A stretch of DNA of 64,000 nucleotides from Tubiluchus corallicola (taxonomy: Eukaryota; Priapulida; Priapulimorpha; Priapulimorphida; Tubiluchidae), in the NCBI GenBank assembly GCA_030141605.1, contig JAQGDQ010000900.1, positions 15,001 to 79,000 of the forward strand, in the 5' to 3' direction. This document shows positions 45,033-64,000 of the stretch, piece by piece (the first letter of the stretch is position 1; each line of letters opens with the position of its first letter). A program made the position numbers and the translations under genes. The notes beneath the pieces are model-generated. The model did not search any database, was not told the origin of the DNA, and was given only the letters and a program-made list of their open reading frames with translations.

Positions 45033-45176
45033 TCAAGGAAGTGTTCCACTAATGGTATTTATCACGCTATCAACATCCCGAACACTGCATGTAAATTCAT
45101 AACCATTCATAATAACCTCTGACACAAGAACCAGCACTAGGCTAATTGTAATTATCACTCTCATTTTCTTTGGCAT
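45033..45176 (-). CDS. small putative secreted peptide (47 aa)
   Basis: The minus-strand ORF starts MPKKMRVIITISLVLVLVSE, a textbook basic-then-hydrophobic signal peptide, and ends ISGTLP before TGA. The mature part would be about 25-28 residues with one Cys. The same frame stays open after the TGA for another 52 codons (to TAA at 44876-44874), giving a hydrophilic Gln/Lys/Val-rich sequence. A TATATATA lies about 55-65 bp upstream of the ATG. It lies 0.3 kb downstream of the kinase stop on the same strand, so it could be a separate small gene or chance in the kinase 3' UTR. The in-frame TGA could mark the true end, a pseudogene lesion, or less likely a recoded codon. Confidence 0.35.
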   Translation of the reverse strand: MPKKMRVIITISLVLVLVSEVIMNGYEFTCSVRDVDSVINTISGTLP

Positions 45177-45227
45177 GAACAAGAAATTGGCTTAAATAAC
45201 AATTATACATAAAATAACAGCTTAGCA

Positions 45228-45239
45228 GGTATATATACC
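45228..45239 (-). promoter_or_regulatory. possible TATA box (palindromic GGTATATATACC)
   Basis: A perfect 12-bp palindrome about 55 bp upstream of the small signal-peptide ORF. In this AT-rich sequence a chance match is possible. Confidence 0.3.
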
Positions 45240-45480
45240 TGGCAACTCTCAGGCGCCGCTTCCGTTTCCGATTGCAGAGTAAAAAATAACTATTTCCGTT
45301 TTAATTTTGCTCTTATTATAATATGGCATCATAGTGATGGTGGTAAAAGCACAACTTTAGTTGAAAAACCGGGGTAATAGAACGAAACAAAGTGATGGTT
45401 TGTTATTTAATGGTGTGATTGGGAAACTTTTGGCCACCTGGAGATTAAATACTCGTGATTGTGGTTTGGGGTGGCTAATT

Positions 45481-56711
<11,231 letters not shown>

Positions 56712-56839
56712 CTGAAACGAGAAGTAAAAGTACTTATAAGAAACAGTTCTTGGAGCATTTACTAATCAATCCCAAAGTACAAATGCTAAATTGACTGAAT
56801 TAAATGGTACGGGCTCACTTGGACAAAGATGCTGAGTTG

Positions 56840-57150
56840 GCTAAATAAAGTACAACAATGTGATCAAGTCATTATCAAACTTAAGTAAGTTCTTTAACAG
56901 CGTAACAAGTGGTGACCATGATGATGATGATGATGACGACGACGACGACGATGGCGATAGACAAGCTACTACCTAACAAAAGAATGGGCAAATTCTATAT
57001 AAAGCAAAATATATCATAAAATTCCAGTGTCACATTTTGGCGTAAAAAAACATACACGTGGAGCCATCTGTTGTTAAATAAAGTACAACAATGTGATAAA
57101 GTCATAATGAAACTTAAGTAAGTTCTTTAACAGCGTAACAAGTGGTGACC

Positions 57151-57183
<33 letters not shown>

Positions 57184-57320
57184 GCGACGACGACGACGAC
57201 GATGACGATAGACAAGCTACTAACTAACAAAAGAAAGGACAACTTCTATATTAAACAAAATATATCATAAAATTCCAGTGTCACATTTTCTTACATACAC
57301 ATACGAAAAACATACACGTG
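56840..57320. repeat. 234-bp tandem duplication, two copies, containing GAT/GAC tracts
   Basis: AAATAAAGTACAACAATGTG occurs at about 56843 and 57077, and each is followed by GCGTAACAAGTGGTGACCAT, a (GAT)n(GAC)n tract and ACACGTGGAGCCATCTGTTG. Confidence 0.92.
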
Positions 57321-57544
57321 GAGCCATCTGTTGTTTAAATAAAAAACGTTAGTCGGTATCACCTCTCACCGGTTGATCAAGTGTTAGTGTGGTACCTTTT
57401 CACCTATTTCAAACTTTCGTTGTTACGATTAAGCGAAAAGACAAATTTCAAGAGATTCCAATACTTTATAAATCTATGGTTAATTTGTTAATAGGGCGGT
57501 GCACCAAACACAAGGATTTCACACGCTTTTAGGCTAATAACAAA

Positions 57545-58110
57545 TTATTGCTAAAGGCAAATACGTCTGAAATACGTATACTGAATACGTCTGAAATACG
57601 TATACTGAATACGTCTGAAATACGTATACTGAATACGTCTGAAATACGTATACTGAATAAGCCTGAAATACGTATACTGAATATGTCTGAGATACGTATA
57701 CTAAATATGTCTGAATTTTGAATACGTCTGAGATACGTATACTAAATATGTCTGAAATTTGAATACGTCTGAAGTACATATACTGAATACGTCTGAAATA
57801 CGTATACTGAATACGTCTGAAATACGTATACTGAATACGTCTGAAATACGTATACTGAATACGTCTGAAATACGTATACTGAACACGTCTGAAATACGTA
57901 TACTGAATACGTCTGAAATACGTATACTGAATACGTCTGAAATACGTACACTAAATATGTCTGAAATTTGAATACGTCTGAAATACGTATACTGAATACG
58001 TCTGAGATACGTATACTAAATATGTCTGAAATTTGAAGTGGTCTGAAATATGTATACTGAATACGTCTGAAATATGTATACTGAATATATCTGAAATCTG
58101 AATACTGCAT
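57545..58110. repeat. 24-bp minisatellite, about 23 copies
   Basis: The unit is GAATACGTCTGAAATACGTATACT. Some copies are shortened (CTGAAATTTGAATACGTCTG). Frames of 8-residue repeats on both strands are artefacts. Confidence 0.96.
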
Positions 58111-58119
58111 GAAATCTGT

Positions 58120-59270
58120 CAAGTTTTCAGTCTGTTACGAAGGTTAAGAAGGACGGATTTAAGTTATAAGACAGACACTTTCTAGAACTGGCGTTTTTTA
58201 ACGTGTAAAAGAATGAATCAATCCTAACACCTTGATGCTCCAATTCCAATTAAGAGGGTACGGCGTGTTATTCTACCCTTGATCAGATTCAGACAAGGAT
58301 AAAGGAACAAGCAAGTAATTATCCTCCATGACAAGCAGCTGCCTGGAGGAAACTCGACTGCCTCGTGTTACTAATTAAACAAATACGTGAATTTTTCCTG
58401 GTCAAGGAAAAATTCCTCCGATTCGTGTGCAGATGTGGGTTAATCGGCGGCTTCGTGCAGCCATGCATGCAGACATTGCCAGACATACGAACTCGATAAA
58501 GTAGATTCACGGTTGTAGTTCTTCAGAATCGCTTTCATTTAATTATTAGAAGTTAAAAGTCAGAGGTATAAATTAACCTAATTTCATGACAAAGAACCAT
58601 CACTGAAAACATTCAAATTTTTAAAGGAAGTACCAATCCTCGAACGACATTTATTGCATTTTAATAACAATTCAAAGTATTGAAATCACAATACAATATA
58701 TGAGCATAGAATGCTTTGCTTAAAATGTAAAAGAAATTTAAAAATTTCTGATCTCCCCTTCAAACGAACGTCGCTGCCGGCATATTTGAAAAAAATGACG
58801 TAAGCTGGTGTCTGCTGGGCAGCGTGGATGCTGTGAAGGCAAGCTGTGATGAAGGTACGCGTTGAGAAATTTCTACAGTTTGCTGAAAAGTTTCATTATT
58901 CTAGCACCGTATTTACCTGCGTTTATGCAAAAATTAGTCATTTGATTACGACCAAGTTTAAAATGGTTACGTAGCTCTAACCGACAGGATTATACCGTAA
59001 AATGTGTAAGTAGTATACATTAATTGCGTAAATGTAATTAATTTACAGACTTTTGTTGACTTTCAGATACACATGTAAACTTGCGAGCATACAGTAGGTA
59101 CTGGGTGGGTTACTTAGTCTATAGAGTTCACTCTATAAGTTAAAAAAGATTCTGAAGCACTTGGCATAATAACTGTTTAAATTACACCGTAACCAGATCA
59201 CCGGATATTTTCACCAAAATTAGCGCGAACAAACGTAAAGTAATCACGAATTGATTTTACTAATTACAAG
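58120..59270. other. gene-free stretch
   Basis: No repeat array and no exon that I can support. Any upstream kinase exon here would be short. Confidence 0.35.
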
Positions 59271-59276
59271 AGATGC

Positions 59277-60590
59277 TTATCTATCACAATTTCATTGCTG
59301 AAACTTTCTTACATTTTTCTCAAATATTAAAATAAGCTCAACTTCCTGAGAGACTTGACTTTTGTTTTAAGAAGAGGTCTAATGAATTGAACCCCATCTT
59401 CCGGCTTTTGTACAGTATTTTCTGCGCTTGTTTTTCCATATTCGATTCGAATTCCTTTGCCAAAACTGTCCACGTTCTACGTGTGAGGGTTAAAACACTG
59501 GGTCTATATACCCAAGCATGGTCGAAATAAAAAAGTCTGCATCCATTTTCATTTCATATTTTCATTTTGTTAAAACTACAGTTCACTTCATTATGCCTAG
59601 CTCGATTTCAAAAAAATATTATAAGTTTATCTCGTCATTAAGTTTTCTGGCCAGCCAATAATGGGTTTTAATTTACAATCTATTTGTATTAAAGGAAGAC
59701 AGGATGATTTTTCGTATCCTACCCCATTTTCAAGTCCGATAAAAACTATACATTTTAACGCCATTAATACTGCAAAGGCGTTTCTGATAATTAAGTAATA
59801 GATTAAAAACTTAGTTAGCGGTGGGCGAGCCCAACTATTGATGACATCACAAACTAACATAATTTTCAACAGCAAAAATATTCCACGAGCTGCACGTGTT
59901 TGTGAAAGCAAAAATTGACGTACAGTGGTACTGTAAGATATTCGGTGTCTTGTACTAAAACTAGGCGAGTGATTCACAGAAAATGTGCATACAGTTTACA
60001 CGTCAGGCTGAATAAGTGTGAAAATTTTATATGCAAGAACATTTTAAACAGTGATGCAAACTTTACTTCTGTAATTAGAAGTCATTCGCGTAGTTTGTTA
60101 TATCGTTAATTGTTATTTGGGTTATTGTTGTGTGTCATGATTTATTGTATTGTTTGTATTAATTTGTGATGTGTTTATGAACTTTGTAAAGTTTGAAATA
60201 AAATATTAAATCAAATCAAATCAAGTTTAAAGATAAAAATTCAAATTTCAAATTATCCGCTGTGCTCACGCATGAGCTGTCGAACGTGTGCAGTTCGTCA
60301 CAAACTAATACATAAGAAAATAATACATAATACATAATAAATGAGAAGTACAGCACCTGTTTTTTGGGCAATGCGTTTCCAAAATGCAGGCGCTGGTGTC
60401 CGTCTAATCAGCGAATGACGAAATGTATGTAACATGGAAGAACTAGTGGCGCGTACGTAAAATTGTTTGTGTGATAATAATTCTTTCACGTAAGTCATTT
60501 TGTAAAAAATAGTGTGTTTCCTTTCAATATTTTAAAGAGTAGATTGTTTTGACCTACAGTTTAAGATTGGATCCGGTTTTGCTTTAAGTA
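59277..60590 (-). repeat. about 1-kb duplicated segment (copy 2, inverted), interrupted by a LINE
   Basis: It is the reverse complement of 1072-2098. It includes the family-1 MITE (59690-60590) and 0.4 kb beyond it with the same order of landmarks (GGGTCTATATACCCAAGCAT, GGCCAGCCAATAATGGGTTT). Around 59968-60224 the match is interrupted by an unrelated insert. Confidence 0.85.
59968..60224 (+). mobile_element. LINE 3' end nested inside the MITE
   Basis: The translation of 59980-60109 reads HRKCAYSLHVRL..NILNSDANFTSVIRS..LLYR, homologous to the last 45 residues of the LINE at 40.5 kb (RRKSVLSLMKR..KILVSDAKFTSHIRQ). A short 3' UTR follows and ends ATTAAATCAAATCAAATCA, the same tail type. The MITE sequence resumes immediately with AGTTTAAAGATAAAAATTC. 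Confidence 0.8.
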
Positions 60591-60609
60591 TAAGTTACAG
60601 CATCCATAT

Positions 60610-60668
60610 TTTAGACAGTAAATTAAAATGAGATTAAGTCCAATCAGTCGTCCGGTTTTCTTTTAATG
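60610..60668 (+). repeat. solo MITE end related to 35860 and 46728
   Basis: TAAATTAAAATGAGATTAAG and CCAATCAGTCGTCCGG end in TTTTCTTTTAATG, similar to the CATCCGGTTTTCCTTTAA terminus. Confidence 0.45.
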
Positions 60669-61314
60669 TTTGTACGACCGGAAGTAGTAGTTCCTGCGTC
60701 AACTTATTCCAGACAAGCTTTTCTTTAGTCGAAATTTTCCTCTTCGTACACCGATTTTTGGAAACTATGATTGCCAGATGAAGCCAGATTGAGAGAAAGA
60801 ACGGCAGATGAAGCCAGATTGAGAGAAAGAACTCCTTAAGCTCTGTGCATGCGGGTTCTGTTATTCTTACTTACAATAGATCGCATGCAGAACAAACACC
60901 AATGAATCTTGCTCCTGATTTTGGTCTAAAATAGAAAACTGACCATAACGCACAGCTTGAGATGCCCACTAATAATGTAGCAGAGACGTGGATTTGTTTA
61001 GCTAGTAAACTAACATCGTGCCTCTAATCATGTACAAACTAAACTTAAGAAGCTACTACATGGTCACAAACTAACAGCCTGTTTTTGTTGTATTCTTGGC
61101 ACTCAGTATTCTTTCCTGGGTGAAAACATATAGACGTCTGTGATTTCTTGCAGTAAGATAATTTCCATTATATCAAAGTGTTAAAGTTTTTATTTATACC
61201 CTCCAAAAGTTTTTAGTTGAAATATGAATTACCAAGAGCTGCTTAAGCAAAACATTTGCAAAAACAATTTTCCTGCAAAACGGCATGAGTCACACTTCGG
61301 AGAGACAAACAACT

Positions 61315-61980
61315 CTATTATTTGTAACCTACGGTTTTTGTAGCCACCATTCTTGTAGCTACCATTGACGTAGCTACCACTGACGTAACTTCCATTGCTG
61401 TAACTGCTATTGTTATAGCTAACATTGCTGTAGATATCATTATTGCAGTTGCCATTGTTGCAGCTGCCATTGTTGCCGCTACAATTGCTGCAGCTACAAT
61501 TATTGCAGCATCCACTGCTACATCTAGCAATAGTGTTGCTGCCATTCTTATAGCTACCATTGTTGTAGCTACCACTGTTGTAACTAACATTGTTATAGTT
61601 ACCGTTATTGCAGCTACCATTGTTGTAGCTACCATTGTTGCCGCTACAATTGCTGCAGCTACAATTATTGCAGCAACCACTGCTACATCTAGCACTAGTG
61701 TTGCTACCATTCTTATAGCTACCATTGTTGTAGCTACCACTGTTGTAACTAACATTGTTATAGTTACTGTTATTGCAGTTGCCATTAGCGTAACTACCAT
61801 TGTTTCTGCTACAATTGCTGCAGCTACTATTGTTGCAGCTACTGCTGTTACATCTAGCATTGCTGTAGTTACCATTCTTATAGCTACCATTGTTGTAACA
61901 ACCATTGTTATAGCTACCATTATTGTAGTTTCTATTGTCGTAACTACCATAGTTGCCCCTACAATTGCTGCACTATAAAC
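61315..61980. repeat. hierarchical minisatellite: 15-bp subunit within about 175-bp units
   Basis: The subunit GTAGCTACCATTGTT varies in an ordered way, and the ordered block (CCGCTACAATTGCTGCAGCT ... CATCTAGCA) recurs about three times. The minus strand is open for 210 codons (repeats like TMVAT) only because the subunit is 15 bp. Confidence 0.93.
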
Positions 61981-62279
61981 TTGAACAGTGGAAAGACAGA
62001 AACCTTGTGATTAAACTTTAATAGTGGAAAGACAGAGGTCAAGGCCATTTCACTGTAATAGGATAAAAGGGTTGCTAGAAATAGTTAAACAAGTTTAAAC
62101 AATTACGCAGAATTGTTTCGGGATCCTAAAAAGAATCGTTGCTACAGAAAATAGACAGGCTTGGCAGAGATCAGATGAGTTTGAACCTGTTACTGATGGA
62201 AGACTTTTTCATTTTCTTTGTTACAATTTGAGGTAAAGATACTTAAAACTGGAATAACCGCTGCAACTTTGTGTAAGCA

Positions 62280-62760
62280 AGCAAACAAGTAGGTAAATAA
62301 GTAGGCAGGCAGGCAGGCATGCAGGCAAGGAAGCGAGCAAAATTAGTTGGTAAGAAAGTAAGTACGTAAATGAGTGAGTGGATGAGTGAGTGAGCGAGCG
62401 AGTGAGTGAGTGAGTGAGTGAGTGGGTGGGTGAGTGAGTGAGTGAGTGGGCGAGTGAGTGAGCGAGTGACCGAGCGAGCGAATGAGTGAGTGAGTGAGTG
62501 GGTGAGTGAGTGAGTGAGCGAACGAGCGAATGAGTGAGTGAGTGAGTGAGTGGGTGAGTGAGTGAGCGAGCGAGCGAGCGAATGAGTGAGTGGTGGGTGA
62601 GTGAGTAAGTGAGTGAGTGAGTGAGTAGGTGAGAGAGTAAGCGAGTGAGCGCACGAGCGAATGAGTGAGTGAGTGGGTGAGTGAGTAAGCAAGAAACCAA
62701 GTAAGTGCGTTGTTAGGTAGGCAAGCAAGCAGACAGGCAGGCAGGTAGGTAAACAGACAG
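62280..62760. repeat. (GTGA)n microsatellite with (GGCA)n edges
   Basis: GAGT and GAGC tetramers dominate 62365-62690. Three overlapping minus-strand frames of Ser-Leu-Thr-His are artefacts of period 4. Confidence 0.96.
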
Positions 62761-63304
62761 GTAGATAAGAAGGTAGATACGTATCCAGAATTTCTGTGCT
62801 TAATCAATAACAAAACTTTGAAACAGATTTACTACTGCATGTGACATGAAAACATGACTCGTGACGTTAATTTTTTAATTAAAATTTAATGAAGCAGCTC
62901 TTTCACTTATGCGAAATAATTAGTCAACTATAATAACACTGGTTTTTGCTTTCCCACCTGCCTATAGGAATTCATATCTGCCCTCTGATAGGCAAGTTAG
63001 CAAACTGAATAAGAATAGCAATTATGTTTTAGCTCTGAGTTCAAATTTTATGTTGTGGAAGGAGCTTTGCTTTATATCCATCATTCTAGTGAATATTATT
63101 TTGTAACAGCAGTGTCATAAAATTATACATCTGTTAGATTGGAGACTATTTGTCTGACCAGTAAGTGGGGTTGATTGATCCGGAGAAAACTGTTTCTGGA
63201 CAATTTCTCCTGTCATATTGTCTTACTATTTGTTTCTTTGGAGAAGGGTATATCTAGAGTGGTTGGTTTATCATCGTGTGTCTTGAGTCTCCTCTTAGAG
63301 AATG

Positions 63305-63640
63305 GACTAAGTTTCGGTCCTGCTTCACGCGTCAGACTAAGCAGACCCCGACACCGAGAGACTCAGGTTTGCAGAATACCAAGCTGAACAAACAAAAAAT
63401 CAACCGTCGCTAACAGGTCAACATGCAGCAAAATGCACTTGAGTAAAGCTGGCAGTAAAAGAAGTTGTTGCCTAGGTTTCGGTCCTGCTTCACGCGTCAG
63501 ACTAAGCAGACCCCGACACCTAGAGACTCAGGTTTGCAGAATACCAAGCTGTACAAACAAAAAATCAACCGTCGCTAACAGGTCAACACGCATCAAAATG
63601 CACTTGAGTAAAACTGGCAGTAAAAGATGTTGTTGCTACA
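63305..63640. repeat. 165-bp tandem duplication, two copies
   Basis: GTTTCGGTCCTGCTTCACGC occurs at 63311 and 63476, followed by CAGACCCCGACACC, AAAAAATCAACCGTCGCTAA and AATGCACTTGAGTAAA in both. There are few differences, implying a recent event. Confidence 0.93.
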
Positions 63641-63937
63641 GCAACAGCTGCCATTGCTGACTTCTGCTGGGGTTGAAAATTGTGGGAAAGCTGGCACAGT
63701 TTTAAAAAATACGTAATGACTTCCGAGCTATCAGCTTTCAGAATTTGGCTGTGATGAATGAGAATTCTGCAGCTGATCGGTAACGAAGACACGAAATCAT
63801 TTATGCGCGTTGACGACTTGTTTTTCTCTCGCAAATGCCAAAAACCTAAAGTTTTTTTTGTGCTTAAAGTCAAAGTACAGTTATTCTGGATTCTGTGCAT
63901 CCAATGAATCACACGTCCAGGGACATGATTCTGCTCA

Positions 63938-63951
63938 CCCCCCCCCCCCCC
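63938..63951. repeat. poly-C run
   Basis: Fourteen consecutive C. Length may be unreliable in assembly. Confidence 0.9.
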
Positions 63952-64000
63952 ATGCCAGGACTCCCTGCTCGCCGCAATGCCCCAAGTAAATTTATTTCTA

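Noticed and set aside
61318-61950. 210-codon minus frame with Thr-Met-Val-Ala repeats
   Set aside because: The 15-bp subunit keeps the frame open; no start context, no relatives and no splice partners.

Overview
This is AT-rich nuclear DNA from an animal, most likely a marine invertebrate. Genes are split by GT-AG introns and separated by kilobases of repeats. One gene is a calmodulin-regulated myosin light chain kinase, which is a metazoan protein. The repeats include several LINE relics, TTAA-flanked MITEs, and an unusually high density of mini- and microsatellites. I cannot name the phylum from the sequence alone.

Layout. 0-14 kb holds no convincing host gene. It carries two MITE-like families, GAT-type microsatellites, a LINE remnant (about 8.46-9.06 kb) and a 114-bp tandem array. 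14.4-18.7 kb and 21.5-25.6 kb (+ strand) carry two tandem paralogous three-exon genes with identical intron phases (0 and 2). Both encode helical, Cys-motif, C-terminally membrane-anchored proteins of no family I recognise. A KASH-like or other tail-anchored nuclear-envelope/ER role is only a hypothesis. Between them lies a composite relic: a 5S rRNA-derived piece, a C2H2-finger LINE-like ORF and a C-type-lectin fragment, all on the minus strand. 26.6-27.4 kb is a DNA element with inverted ends, and 27.5-28.0 kb is a second LINE relic. 29.5-31.8 kb (+) is an intronless 758-aa protein with a PTB/PID-like N-terminus and a basic and proline-rich tail. 34-39.3 kb is repeats: 79-bp and 104-bp arrays and a foldback element containing a piggyBac-like MITE. 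40.5-42.7 kb is a 5'-truncated LINE with an intact reverse transcriptase, lodged in a (TC)n tract. 45.5-56.7 kb (-) contains the last six exons of an MLCK/MYLK-type kinase: the whole kinase domain plus the calmodulin-binding C-terminus. A small signal-peptide ORF lies just beyond its stop. 57-64 kb is minisatellites and an inverted copy of the 1.1-2.1 kb segment, which is itself interrupted by a LINE 3' end.

The most unusual feature is the 45-bp tandem array at 55.06-56.05 kb. It grew from the real 5' splice site of a kinase exon, so the intron begins with about 21 near-copies of the exon end plus donor site. About a third carry GT donors and about half carry GC. In the next intron downstream, a 599-bp block copied from beside this array sits between 44-bp direct repeats, which looks like a templated insertion.

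The host genes show no shared pathway. The paralogue pair is the only obvious functional unit.
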